From Leucobacter sp. Ag1 (lineage in GTDB: Bacteria; Actinomycetota; Actinomycetes; Actinomycetales; Microbacteriaceae), in the NCBI RefSeq assembly GCF_000980875.1, contig NZ_LAYO01000106.1, forward strand, positions 42,135 through 106,134: a stretch of DNA of 64,000 nt, in the 5' to 3' direction. The notes beneath the pieces are model-generated. The model was not told where the DNA came from and searched no databases. It saw nothing but the letters and a program-made list of their open reading frames with translations. The position numbers were made by a program, and so were the translations under genes. Positions 33,796-42,432 of the stretch are shown here, piece after piece (the stretch's first letter is position 1; the number at the start of each line of letters is the position of its first letter).

Positions 33796-33817
33796 CCGTC
33801 CGAGAACCCTCGGACGG
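33796..33817 (+). other. hairpin in the 5' leader of the precursor-peptide mRNA
   Basis: CCGTCCGAG and CTCGGACGG form a perfect 9-bp stem with an AACC loop, ending 25 bases before the precursor start codon. It may protect the 5' end or affect translation; the role is not known. Confidence 0.55.
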
Positions 33818-33842
33818 TGCACACACGAAAGGACGCACCGCA

Positions 33843-33941
33843 ATGGAGAAGCGAATCATCGCCGAGATCGAAGAGACCGAGCAGCTCGCGCATCACTCGG
33901 CAACCCACTCGAACGCTCTGGTCGAGAACCCCTTCGACTGA
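33843..33941 (+). CDS. putative RiPP precursor peptide (32 aa)
   Basis: A 32-residue ORF with AAAGGA nine bases before its ATG. Residues 1-16 (MEKRIIAEIEETEQLA) are an acidic amphipathic leader-like helix. Residues 17-32 are HHSATHSNALVENPFD: three His, two Ser and one Thr as possible cyclodehydration sites, and no Cys, so only oxazol(in)es could form. It is the first gene after the Fur-type operator and is followed by an E1-like protein, a YcaO fusion, a SagB-like oxidase and exporters, which is the normal order for a LAP-type pathway. No family match is known to me. The precursor role is inferred from position, size and composition. Confidence 0.75.
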   Translation: MEKRIIAEIEETEQLAHHSATHSNALVENPFD

Positions 33942-33969
33942 GAACGGGGCCTCCCTCGGCCCGCATCCG

Positions 33970-34018
33970 GCCCGGTCGGGCGATTCGTCGCCCGACCGGG
34001 CTCCCCCCCCCCCCCCCC
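33970..34018 (+). terminator. UUCG hairpin followed by a 16-C tract (attenuator candidate)
   Basis: GCCCGGTCGGGCGA (33970-33983) and its complement (33988-34001) form a 14-bp stem closed by a TTCG tetraloop. A run of sixteen C (34003-34018) follows. It lies between the precursor gene and the biosynthetic genes, where partial termination would yield more precursor than enzyme mRNA. Confidence 0.7.
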
Positions 34019-34040
34019 GAGAACCACACTGAGGAACCAC

Positions 34041-34868
34041 ATGGAACAGCAGAAGCAGGCGCTCCCGATCCCGGACACCCGAGCCCAGCTCGTCGCCGCC
34101 GCCCCCGCCCGGGACGTCGTGCACCTGGCATCCGGACGGCTGGTCCGGATCCAGGACCGTCCTGACGACCTCGAATCGCTGCTCGGCGCGGGAGGCCTCA
34201 GCACCGCAGCCGATCTCGACGCCGAGTACCTCCGGCGACTGGTCGAGGAGATCCGGTCCGAGGAGGCTGCGGCCCGGGCTGAGCGCTGGCCCGGGCACCG
34301 CCGCGAGGTGCTGCTGATCGGCCCGGCCGGAGACGTGCTCGATGCATTCGAGGCCGCCCTGGGGGCCTGGGGGGCCGACGTGCGCCGGGCGGATCCGGGG
34401 TCGGACTCCGACCCCGTCTCGGGGTCCGGGCCCGGACTCGCCGTCCTCTACGCCGAAGATGCGCGCTCGCGGGGCGCCTGGCCGGCCTGGGAATCCCGCG
34501 CAATCGATGGCACCGCCCGCATCCGGGCGTATCGAGAAGGGGACACCGTGTTCGTGGACCCCATCGCAGTCGAGGCGGACGACCCGACCGCGGAACAGGT
34601 CATCGGTCGTCGCGTGGCCGCAAGCTCGGCGCCGGACGAGCTCGAGATCTGGATCGCTACGGCGGCGGAGCCGCCGTACCCGCTCGACGCGGCGGCTCGA
34701 ACGCTCCTTGTCGCCCGGGTGCTCGAGCTCGCGACCGCCTGGGCGCGAGCCGAAGCGACCCTCGAGGCCCTCCGTCGTACGCTCTGGAAACTCGTGGTGC
34801 CGACCGGCTCGATCGGGCTGCACCCGTTGCTCCCGTACCCGGAGACGCCCGAGCGTGCGATCCGCTGA
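34041..34868 (+). CDS. E1-like/ThiF-like leader-binding protein of a YcaO (TOMM) pathway
   Basis: A 275-residue protein. Residues about 24-60 (DVVHLASGRLVRIQDRPDDL) look like the small winged-helix RiPP recognition element used to hold leader peptides. Residues 90-125 (VLLIGPAGDVLDAFEAAL, then WGADVRRADPG) are a Rossmann-like ThiF fold without the catalytic ATP site of true E1 enzymes. RAYREGDTVFVDPIAVEADD corresponds to the VGPLV-type strand of TOMM C-proteins; the zinc-binding CxxC of many relatives is absent. It would present the precursor to the YcaO encoded next. GAGGAACCAC precedes ATG 34041. The call rests on fold impressions plus context. Confidence 0.7.
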   Translation: MEQQKQALPIPDTRAQLVAAAPARDVVHLASGRLVRIQDRPDDLESLLGAGGLSTAADLDAEYLRRLVEEIRSEEAAARAERWPGHRREVLLIGPAGDVLDAFEAALGAWGADVRRADPGSDSDPVSGSGPGLAVLYAEDARSRGAWPAWESRAIDGTARIRAYREGDTVFVDPIAVEADDPTAEQVIGRRVAASSAPDELEIWIATAAEPPYPLDAAARTLLVARVLELATAWARAEATLEALRRTLWKLVVPTGSIGLHPLLPYPETPERAIR

Positions 34869-37218
34869 ACCCGTGCCCGCACCGCACCGCTGCTCGGCGC
34901 GGGACGGCGTCGAGCTACGGGGGCTGCTCTGGGCCCCGCGGAACCCGCGCGGCACCGTCCTGATCCGCACCCCCTACGACGCGGGGGCGCACGGCCCGAT
35001 CGCCCGCTCCTGGAACCGGCGCGGATACCGCTGCATCGTGCAGGACGTGCGCGGCCGGTACGCCTCCGACGGCGAGTGGGACCCCTACCGGCGCGAAGCG
35101 GAAGATGGCGCCGACACCCTCCGTGCTGTCGATCGCGAGTTCCCCGGGACCCCGCTCCTGCTCTACGGGGCATCGTACGCGGCGCACACCGCGCTCGAAG
35201 CCGCCCGCGCCTGGGACGGAACACCGTCGGGAGTGCTGCTGCTCGTCCCGGCGCTCGGGCTCGCCGAGACCGCCCGCTCCGCCGACGGCACGCCCCAGTA
35301 TCGATCCCGCATCGGATGGTGGCACGAGCACGGTCGTGGTCCGCGCTCCGCACCGCCCCTGCCCGAGGATGAGCTGTCGGACCGGACGCTGCACGCCCAC
35401 CAGCACGGACCCCTGCGTGCCGCCGAGACCTGGGGGTGGCCCGCGGACGTTCTCGAACGCTGGCGAAACCTCTGGGACGCCAAGCCACGGGACTTCGTCG
35501 GCTGCACTTCGGAGCGGACGGAACCGCTGCTCATGATCCGCGGAGACGCCGACTTCTTCCACGCCGATGCCGGACGGCTCGCCGAGGTCTGGCCCGGCCG
35601 CACCCACCTCGTCGACGGCCCGTGGGGTCACCGGCTCGCCGCCGACCTCGATCCGACGTCGGCGGCGGCGCTCGGGGCCGCCGGCGGTCTCGGCATCGTC
35701 ATCGACGGCTGGCTCGCCCGCGAGGGTCTGCCGGTTCCGTCGCCCAGCAGACCCCTCGTCCTTCCCGACGGCCCGGCCACCCGCTCCGTGTTCGACCCCG
35801 CAGACGGCGCCTGGCGCCATGAGAGGATCCCCATGCACTCGTCCCACCTGACCGAGCCGCTTCCCGTCGAGGCCCTGGTCGATGCGGAATGCGGGATCAT
35901 CCGATCGATCGCCCGGGTGGAGCCGCCGCCCGGTGCCCCGCCGGCGTACCTCGCCCTCACCGCGTCGGTATCGGATGCGCGCCGCCTCGGCGAGTGGCCA
36001 GCGGACCGTGTTTCCCTCGGCACCTCGTTTGGCGATCCGGCCGCGGCGCGCATCGCCGCGATCGGCGAGGGGATCGAGCGCTACTGCGGCAACTGGATCC
36101 CGGCGGATCCGCTTCCCGAGGACCTGCGCGTCGGCACCGCCGAGCAATTGCGCGCCGACGGCGAGTCGGTCGTGCCCCCGACCGAGCTCCCATCCTTCGC
36201 CCCCTGGCAGCTCGATCGGGCGGACTTCCCCTACCGGGCCCTCCGCGAGGACACCCCCACGCTGTGGGCCCGCTGCTCGGATCGTACGGGGCGAGCCCAC
36301 TGGCTCCCCGCGGCGCTGACGCACCTGAACTGGCGTCAGCGCCGGTTCCGCGGGCTGCCGCGGACCCATCACCTGAACTACGCCGGGATCGCCACGGGAA
36401 CGGGGATCGAGGACGCGGCCGACCGCGGTGTGCTCGAGGTGATCGAGCGGGACGCGCTCGAAACCTGGTGGCATCTCGACGGCCCGACCTTCGGCATCGA
36501 CCCGGCGACGGTTCCCGGCCTGCTCGACGACCTGGACGGCGGCGACCTGAGCGTGCACCTCGTGGCCATGCCGTCGGAGTTCGCCCCGGCGGTCGCGGCG
36601 CTCGTGCACGACGAACGGCGCGGACTCTACGCCGCGGGGTTCTCCGCGCACCTCGATCCGGTGCGGGCCGCGCGCAAGGCGGTGCTCGAAGCGGTGCACA
36701 CCTGGGTCTACACGCAGGGGTGCACGGCGGCCGACGGCTGGGTGTTCCGCGCGATCGACCGGGGGCTCATGGCCTCGGGCCTGCATCTTGAGCACCGTGC
36801 GAACGCCGACTACGCCGCGATCGCCGGCCCCCGGTTCGAACGGGTGATCGATCTCGGTGCGCACGTGCAGGTCTGGCTCGATCCCGAGGTGCACCGTGAA
36901 GCCCGTCGGTTCACCGAGCCGGCGCTCGGCGTCCGCTCGATCGATGCGCTCGTGCCGACGACCATGCCGCAGGTCTACGCGGAATTGGAACGGCGCGGCC
37001 ACCGCGTGCTCACGAGGGATCTCACCAGCCCCGACGTGCGCCGCACCGCGCTGCGCGTCGTGCGCACCGTGATCACCGGGCTCGTACCCAACGCTCCGGC
37101 CGCCTTCGCCTACCTCGGGATGCCGCGCTTCGGCGAGGCAGCGCTCGAACGCGGCTGGCGTGATCGCTGGACCGGGGGCCCGGACGAGTTCACCCTCGTC
37201 CCGCCCCCGCACATGTGA
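34855..37218 (+). CDS. S15/CocE-type hydrolase fused to a YcaO cyclodehydratase
   Basis: A single 787-codon frame from GTG 34855 (781 from GTG 34873), with no stop between two halves. Residues 1-320 are an alpha/beta hydrolase of the X-Pro dipeptidyl-peptidase/CocE type: VLIRTPYDAGAHGPIARSW, VQDVRGRYASDGEWDPY, nucleophile S107 in LLYGASYAAH, D231/D233 in IRGDADFF and H259 in DGPWGHRLA. Residues 327-787 are YcaO: IRSIARVEPPPGAPPAY, SLGTSFGDPAAARIAAIGEG with the ATP-binding Glu pair 405/408, GVLEVIERDALETWWHLDGP (531-533), ending VPPPHM. An internal ATG at 35833 with AGAGG upstream could also make free YcaO. YcaO activates backbone amides with ATP to form azolines. The S15 fusion is unusual. 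Confidence 0.85.
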   Translation: MRSAEPVPAPHRCSARDGVELRGLLWAPRNPRGTVLIRTPYDAGAHGPIARSWNRRGYRCIVQDVRGRYASDGEWDPYRREAEDGADTLRAVDREFPGTPLLLYGASYAAHTALEAARAWDGTPSGVLLLVPALGLAETARSADGTPQYRSRIGWWHEHGRGPRSAPPLPEDELSDRTLHAHQHGPLRAAETWGWPADVLERWRNLWDAKPRDFVGCTSERTEPLLMIRGDADFFHADAGRLAEVWPGRTHLVDGPWGHRLAADLDPTSAAALGAAGGLGIVIDGWLAREGLPVPSPSRPLVLPDGPATRSVFDPADGAWRHERIPMHSSHLTEPLPVEALVDAECGIIRSIARVEPPPGAPPAYLALTASVSDARRLGEWPADRVSLGTSFGDPAAARIAAIGEGIERYCGNWIPADPLPEDLRVGTAEQLRADGESVVPPTELPSFAPWQLDRADFPYRALREDTPTLWARCSDRTGRAHWLPAALTHLNWRQRRFRGLPRTHHLNYAGIATGTGIEDAADRGVLEVIERDALETWWHLDGPTFGIDPATVPGLLDDLDGGDLSVHLVAMPSEFAPAVAALVHDERRGLYAAGFSAHLDPVRAARKAVLEAVHTWVYTQGCTAADGWVFRAIDRGLMASGLHLEHRANADYAAIAGPRFERVIDLGAHVQVWLDPEVHREARRFTEPALGVRSIDALVPTTMPQVYAELERRGHRVLTRDLTSPDVRRTALRVVRTVITGLVPNAPAAFAYLGMPRFGEAALERGWRDRWTGGPDEFTLVPPPHM

Positions 37219-37226
37219 GACGCACG

Positions 37227-38261
37227 ATGGAACCGCGCATCCTTCCCTCGCCCGTCGCGGCGCCCCCGATCCCGGAACGCCTCCGGCGTGCATTCTCCGG
37301 CGCGCACCCGGGCCCTCCGGTGCCTCCCGGCCCGCGCGGGAACCCCTGGTGGAACGCGGGCGCCGAACCTGCGGAGGTCGCACCTGGGGTCCAGGCGCTC
37401 GCCGACGCGCTGCTGCGGGCGGGGGAGCCGCACCGCACCGCATCGGGCGAGCCGACCTCGATCCCTCGTCGTCCGATCCCCTCGGCCGGGGGCGCGTACC
37501 CGGTGCAGCTCCACCTGGTGGGTCCCGACGGCGGACGTCTCGTGTACGACCCCGATGCCGCCCGCTGGTGGCGACGCAGCCCGGCGCGGGAGCGCGCTGC
37601 CGGATGGCCCTCCGGGGTCCGTCCCCGAGGAAGTCGCCTGGTGCTCGCGGTCCAGCCGGGACGGAGCTTCGGCCGATATCGGCATCGGGCCTGGCCGCTG
37701 TGGATCGCGGACACGGCGTATGCGCTGCAGGCGGCGCGCTTCGTGCTGGCCGGCTCCCGCCGCGTTCGGCTCGGCCCCGACGCGGACCTCCGCGCACTGT
37801 TGGCCTTCCCCGCCGCGTACGACGACGATGCCTGGCTCCGGCTCGGGCTCGCGCCGCTGCTCCCGCTCGCGATGATGGAGATCGCCGACGACCCCGCGGT
37901 GCTCGAAGCGCATCGGGATCTGCTGCGCGAGCGGCGGAGCCCGGAACACTCGGAGTATCTCGCCCGGGCCGAGGGAAATCCGCCGAGTCCCGGGGTCGAA
38001 CGCGTCGCGCTCGCTTCGGGGCAATCGTGGGTCCGGGGAGCCTCGGCGGTGCGCGTCTGGTCCGTGCCCGCCGATCCGCCGGCCGACCTGCTGCTCCGAG
38101 AGCTCTGGCGTGCGCATCTCGAGGCCGCCGAACTGCTCACTTCGGTGCTGCGCTCGGGCGCGTACGGCGTTCGCCCGGTGTCCGGCTTCTCGCCGGAACC
38201 CGGTACCTGGATCCTGCACGCCTCTGCCCTGCTCGCCCGTTCGAAGGAGTCCGACCGATGA
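37227..38261 (+). CDS. SagB-like FMN azoline dehydrogenase (nitroreductase fold)
   Basis: A 344-residue protein. RRPIPSAGGAYPVQLHLV (81-98) is the SagB/nitroreductase opening motif that contacts FMN, followed by LVYDPDAARWWRRSP, a middle FGRYRHRAWPLWIADTAYAL segment and a C-terminal helix with LLTSVLRSGAYGVRPVSGF. Enzymes of this type oxidise azolines to azoles in streptolysin- and microcin-like pathways. It starts eight bases after the YcaO stop at ATG 37227; GTG 37215 overlapping that stop is an alternative. The sequence is divergent, with long Pro/Arg-rich parts, so dehydrogenase activity is likely but not certain. Confidence 0.75.
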   Translation: MEPRILPSPVAAPPIPERLRRAFSGAHPGPPVPPGPRGNPWWNAGAEPAEVAPGVQALADALLRAGEPHRTASGEPTSIPRRPIPSAGGAYPVQLHLVGPDGGRLVYDPDAARWWRRSPARERAAGWPSGVRPRGSRLVLAVQPGRSFGRYRHRAWPLWIADTAYALQAARFVLAGSRRVRLGPDADLRALLAFPAAYDDDAWLRLGLAPLLPLAMMEIADDPAVLEAHRDLLRERRSPEHSEYLARAEGNPPSPGVERVALASGQSWVRGASAVRVWSVPADPPADLLLRELWRAHLEAAELLTSVLRSGAYGVRPVSGFSPEPGTWILHASALLARSKESDR

Positions 38262-39925
38262 TGCTGGTCCCCGTTCTCTGGCGCGAGGCCCTGAGATTCC
38301 CTCTGCCGTTCCTCCTCTCCGCGGTGCTGCAGCTCGCCGTCCTCGCCACGCACGTGCTGCAGGCGGCCGCCATCGCGTGGGCGCTGTCGGGGTTCTTCCG
38401 CGGCGACGCCGCACAGGTGATCGCCTGCGCAGGGGCGATCCTCGTCGGCGCAGCGCTCAGGATCCTGCTCGCGCTGGGGCAGGCGGCCGCGTCCGCGCGT
38501 CTCGGCGGGTGCGTCCGGAGCTCGCTGCGCCGCCGGGCGCTGATCTCGGTGCTGCGCCCCGAACGGCTGCACGACGCGGCAGCGGGCGACGGTGCCGCTG
38601 CTGCCGCGATCGTCGACGGAATCGAAGGAACCGACGCGTACGTGTCGAAGTACATTCCGGCGACCGTGCAGCTCGTCGTCGGCACCCCGATCGTGCTCCT
38701 GGTGCTCTGCTCCATCTCTCCGCTCGCGGCCGGATGCGTCGCCCTCGGCGTCCTGCTCGCGGTGCTCGGCCCGCTGCTCTGGAAGCGAGCACTCGCGCGA
38801 CGGGGCGACGGGCAGTGGGGCGAGTACGAATCCCTGAGCGGCGAAGTGCTCCACTCGCTGCGGGGCATGTCGACGCTCCGCCTGCTCGGCGATGTGGATC
38901 GCACGCGGGAGCGCATCGCACGCCGTTCCGACGCGCTCCGCCGGGCGACGGAACGAACCATGCGGGCGTCTCTCGCGGGCACTGCGGTGACCGACTTCGC
39001 GGTGCAGGGCGGGCTCGTCGCCGCCGCGATCGTCTCGGTCGGGAGCGCGGTCTCCGGCTCCCCGGCGCCGTTCGCGATCTACGCCGTGCTCATGCTCTCG
39101 TCGGAGGCGTTCCGGCCGGTCCGCGATCTCTCCCGGCACTGGCACGCCGGGTTCCTCGGCCTGACCGCGGTGCCCAGTCTGCGCGAGCTGTGCGCCTTCT
39201 CCACTGAAGATCCGCGTCGGGATCGCGGTCGGGGGCTTCCTCGCCCCGGGGAAGACCCCGTCGCCTCCCCGCGAGGAGAGGTCCTCCGGCTCGACCGGGT
39301 GTCGTTCCGCTACCCGTCGGCGGAACAGGACGTGGTGCACGACGCCGAGCTCGTCGTGGAGCGCGGCCGCCTGCACGCCGTCGTCGGGCCCTCGGGCGCC
39401 GGCAAATCGACGCTGTTCGATCTGGTGCTCGGCTTTCTGACTCCCGACTCCGGCCGGATCGAACTCGACGGACGGCCGCTCCTGCCCGGCGATACCGCCG
39501 TGCTCTCCCAACGGCCCGTGCTCTTCGCGGGCACGCTGCGCGAGAACCTCGACCCGCACGGGAGCGCATCGCAGGAGGCGCTCGTCGACGCCTGCGCTCG
39601 CGCCGGAATCCTGCCGGAGATCCGCGCCCTGCCCGATGGCTTCCGTACCGAGGTGACCGAGGCGGGCTCGAGCTTCTCCGGCGGGCAGCGGCAGCGGATC
39701 GCCCTCGCCCGGGCACTCCTCGCCGACCGCCCGATCCTCCTCGTCGACGAGCCGACCAGCGCGCTCGATCCGGCGAGCGCGGAGATCGTGATGCGGTCGC
39801 TCCACGAGGTCGCTCGGGACCGGATCGTGCTCATGATCACCCACCGGATCGAGACGCTCCGCGGTGTCTCGGACATCCACCTGCTCGACGCCGGCCGGCT
39901 CCGGTCGCAGGAAGGCATCGCATGA
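38258..39925 (+). CDS. ABC half-exporter (membrane plus ATPase), first of pair
   Basis: A 555-residue fused permease-ATPase. Six helices span about 1-290 (FLLSAVLQLAVLATHVLQAA onward). The ATPase (345-555) has Walker A GPSGAGKSTLFDL, Q-loop VLSQRPVLFAG, signature FSGGQRQRIALARALL, Walker B ILLVDEPTSALDP and ITHRIETL. It resembles CydD-like exporters. ATG 38258 overlaps the SagB-like stop (ATGA) and has GAAGGAG upstream. With the next gene it forms a probable heterodimer to export the modified peptide. Confidence 0.92.
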   Translation: MMLVPVLWREALRFPLPFLLSAVLQLAVLATHVLQAAAIAWALSGFFRGDAAQVIACAGAILVGAALRILLALGQAAASARLGGCVRSSLRRRALISVLRPERLHDAAAGDGAAAAAIVDGIEGTDAYVSKYIPATVQLVVGTPIVLLVLCSISPLAAGCVALGVLLAVLGPLLWKRALARRGDGQWGEYESLSGEVLHSLRGMSTLRLLGDVDRTRERIARRSDALRRATERTMRASLAGTAVTDFAVQGGLVAAAIVSVGSAVSGSPAPFAIYAVLMLSSEAFRPVRDLSRHWHAGFLGLTAVPSLRELCAFSTEDPRRDRGRGLPRPGEDPVASPRGEVLRLDRVSFRYPSAEQDVVHDAELVVERGRLHAVVGPSGAGKSTLFDLVLGFLTPDSGRIELDGRPLLPGDTAVLSQRPVLFAGTLRENLDPHGSASQEALVDACARAGILPEIRALPDGFRTEVTEAGSSFSGGQRQRIALARALLADRPILLVDEPTSALDPASAEIVMRSLHEVARDRIVLMITHRIETLRGVSDIHLLDAGRLRSQEGIA

Positions 39926-41640
39926 AGACGACGGAGGCCCTGCACGCCTATGCCCGGCTCCTGGGGGCCCTGCGGCCCGAGCGCGCCGGCATGGTGCGGG
40001 GATTCGCCACCGGCGCCGCGAGCGCGGTGGGACTCGCCGTGCTCTCGGCGCTCATCGCCGGCGGCGTCGGCGGGGCGCTCGTGACGGGAGCGTGGCCGCC
40101 GGTCTGGTGGACCGCCGTGGTCCTCGCGCTGGTACTCATCCGTGCAGTCCTCACCTGGCACGAGATGGACTTCTCCCACGCGCTCGCGTACCGGGTGCTG
40201 GCCCGCCTCCGGGCGGCGCTGTTCGACTCCTACGCACGCAGTGCGCCGGCCCGTCGGCGGGAGCACTCCGCGAAGGGAGCTGCAGCCGCGCTGGGCGACA
40301 TCGAGAAACTGGAGTTCTTCTATGCGCACACGGTCGCGCAGCTCGCGACCTCGGTGCTCGTGTTCGTGCTCTCCGCGCTCGCGTCCGCGGTGCTGCTGCC
40401 CGCCGCGGCCCTGGTCGTGCTGCTCGGTGGGGCGCTCGTGCTCGGGTCGATCGTGCTCGGCGCCCGGACGGCGCGGGCGCTCGGCGTCCGCGAGCAGCGC
40501 GAGCGGGAGCAGCTGACGACGAGCATCGTCGACGCGCTGGGAGCGCTGCGGGAGGTGCTCTCGGCCGGTCTGGAACTCCGGGTGGTCGCCGGTGCCGAGG
40601 CGGCGACCCGGCGGTCGGCGCGGGCCTCGGCCCGCACCGAAATGCTCGCGCAGGCCGTCTCCGGGATCCGCGAGCTCGCCGTCGCGGTCGTCGTCATCGG
40701 GGTCGTCCTCGCCGGAGCTGCGGCCTCCGGGCTCCTCGGCGGCGATCCGGTGCCGGCCGACACGACGGCGACCCTGCCCGCACTGATCGCGATCGCGGTC
40801 GCCGGTGTCGCCGCGCTGAGCGATGCCACGGCCACCCTCGGGCAGCTCGGCCCCCTGGTCGCGAGCGCGCGGAACGTCGCAGCAGGGCTCGACCGACCGG
40901 CGGTCGTCGGGCGGACGCGGGACGGAGCACCGCTTCCCGACGGCCCGCTCGGGATCCGATTCAGATCGGTGGGGTTCACCTACGGCGGACGGAGCGCCGT
41001 GCTTTCGGGCTGGTCCGCGACGGTCCGTCCCGGCGCCCACGTCGGTCTCGCGGGCGCCTCAGGATCGGGGAAGAGCACCCTGCTCGCCCTCGCCGGCCGG
41101 CTGTGGGATCCGGACTCGGGCTCGGTCGAGCTCGTCGACGGCACCGGACGCGGGTACGCGCTCGACTCCATCCCCGATGCGGAACTCCGCCGGGCCATCG
41201 GTTTCGTGGAGCAGGACGGGCACCTCTTCCCCGGGACGGTCCGGGATAATCTGCTCCGCGGCGCGGGCACCGACGAGTGCGGCGATGAGGTCCTGCGCGA
41301 TGCGCTCGCCGAGGTCGGTGCCGATGACTGGATCTCGCTGGACGACGAGCTCGGCGAGCAGGGGGTCCGGCTATCCGGTGGACAGCACGCGAGGTTGCGG
41401 CTGGCTCGCGCGCTGCTCCAGCGCCCCCGCGTGCTGATCGTCGACGAGATCACCGCCAGCCTCGACCCCGAGTCGGAGCGCGTGATCTCCGACGTCATCG
41501 CCCGATTCCCCGGAACAGTACTGGCCGCTTCCCACCGCACGGAAACCCTGGAACGCTTCGACGAGGTGCTCCGCCTCGATCCGGCCCGCGCCGCCCGTTC
41601 GGGCGATCCTGCGGGCGATCCTGGGAGCGATGCCGCCTAG
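39922..41640 (+). CDS. ABC half-exporter (membrane plus ATPase), second of pair
   Basis: A 572-residue CydC-like exporter subunit. The transmembrane domain (about 1-310) includes GLAVLSALIAGGVGGALVTG and a long Glu/Arg cytoplasmic loop. The ATPase has Walker A GASGSGKSTLLAL, signature LSGGQHARLRLARALL, Walker B VLIVDEITASLDPESER and the H-loop in VLAASHRTETLERFDE. The start overlaps the first subunit's stop (ATGA). It ends with a CTAG shared with the convergent gene. Translational coupling with its partner implies a heterodimer. Confidence 0.92.
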   Translation: MKTTEALHAYARLLGALRPERAGMVRGFATGAASAVGLAVLSALIAGGVGGALVTGAWPPVWWTAVVLALVLIRAVLTWHEMDFSHALAYRVLARLRAALFDSYARSAPARRREHSAKGAAAALGDIEKLEFFYAHTVAQLATSVLVFVLSALASAVLLPAAALVVLLGGALVLGSIVLGARTARALGVREQREREQLTTSIVDALGALREVLSAGLELRVVAGAEAATRRSARASARTEMLAQAVSGIRELAVAVVVIGVVLAGAAASGLLGGDPVPADTTATLPALIAIAVAGVAALSDATATLGQLGPLVASARNVAAGLDRPAVVGRTRDGAPLPDGPLGIRFRSVGFTYGGRSAVLSGWSATVRPGAHVGLAGASGSGKSTLLALAGRLWDPDSGSVELVDGTGRGYALDSIPDAELRRAIGFVEQDGHLFPGTVRDNLLRGAGTDECGDEVLRDALAEVGADDWISLDDELGEQGVRLSGGQHARLRLARALLQRPRVLIVDEITASLDPESERVISDVIARFPGTVLAASHRTETLERFDEVLRLDPARAARSGDPAGDPGSDAA

Positions 41641-42308
41641 CCTCGCTCGCCGCCGCGGGGCGATCCCGCACTGCCCAGGGAATCGAGCGCATCGCGCAGG
41701 AGCTGCTCGTTCCTCGCGAGCGCGGGGTCGCGTCTCAGCCAGGGGCGGAGGACGCGGGTCACCGCGGGCATCACGACGAACGTCATGAGGGGGACGAGCG
41801 AGGACACCAGGAGGAGGGAGCGCACGGCGATCGGGAGGTGCCCCCACCACGGCAGCTGCGTCGCCACGGAGGTCACGCCGATGTTGAGCGGCAGCATGCC
41901 GCACCAGATCGCAGCGGCCTGCTTCCAGCGGGGTGGCGTCGCCGACGCGATAGCGCTCCCCGGGCGCCCTCGATTCGGGTCGCGCCCGGGGACGTCATGG
42001 ATCTCGGCGAACCATCCCTCGAGGCCGGTGCGCTTTTGGACGTCGGCGACGCGGGCCAGGGGAGCACCGTCCCGCGTCCACCCGTGCCACTGCTCCGAGT
42101 GGTTCCACCGCTCGAGCGAGCGCCGGTCGGCGAAGGCGTAGACCGTGATCAGCACGTTCTTGCGGGAGGCATCTCGCAGAACACCGCCTCCGAGATATCC
42201 CTCGAAGTCGCGGGCGAGCAGGAGGCCCTGATCCAACCAGGCGAGGACTTCGTCGACGCGTGTTTCCGCGGTTTCCCTGCGCACCATGACCGTGACCGGA
42301 GAACTCAT
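41637..42308 (-). CDS. membrane-anchored antibiotic-biosynthesis-monooxygenase-like protein
   Basis: A 223-residue protein from ATG 42308. Residues 1-100 look like an ABM-fold domain (VTVMVRRETAETRVDEVLAW, then NVLITVYAFADRRSLERWNH and LEGWFAEIHDVPG). Residues 125-195 contain two or three helices (AAAIWCGMLPLNIGVTSVAT and LLLVSSLVPLMTFVVMP). This build is common in actinobacteria as a DUF-like membrane protein; some ABM folds act in quinone or haem chemistry, but no function is known here. It is convergent with the exporter pair, sharing four bases, and is probably not part of that operon. Confidence 0.75.
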   Translation of the reverse strand: MSSPVTVMVRRETAETRVDEVLAWLDQGLLLARDFEGYLGGGVLRDASRKNVLITVYAFADRRSLERWNHSEQWHGWTRDGAPLARVADVQKRTGLEGWFAEIHDVPGRDPNRGRPGSAIASATPPRWKQAAAIWCGMLPLNIGVTSVATQLPWWGHLPIAVRSLLLVSSLVPLMTFVVMPAVTRVLRPWLRRDPALARNEQLLRDALDSLGSAGSPRGGERG

Positions 42309-42432
42309 GCGCCCAGTTGACCAGAGCAACGTTCGGGGGCGGTTTCGCGACGGTTTCGGGGAGGTTTCGATCTGGGCGGGCTCGGGTCTGCCCGGGACCG
42401 ACGGGGCGCCCGCCGCAGAGCACGTCTCCGTG

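Noticed and set aside
34915..37797. 960-codon minus-strand frame opposite the S15-YcaO fusion
   Set aside because: Antisense shadow. Codon-position GC pattern and motifs support the plus strand.
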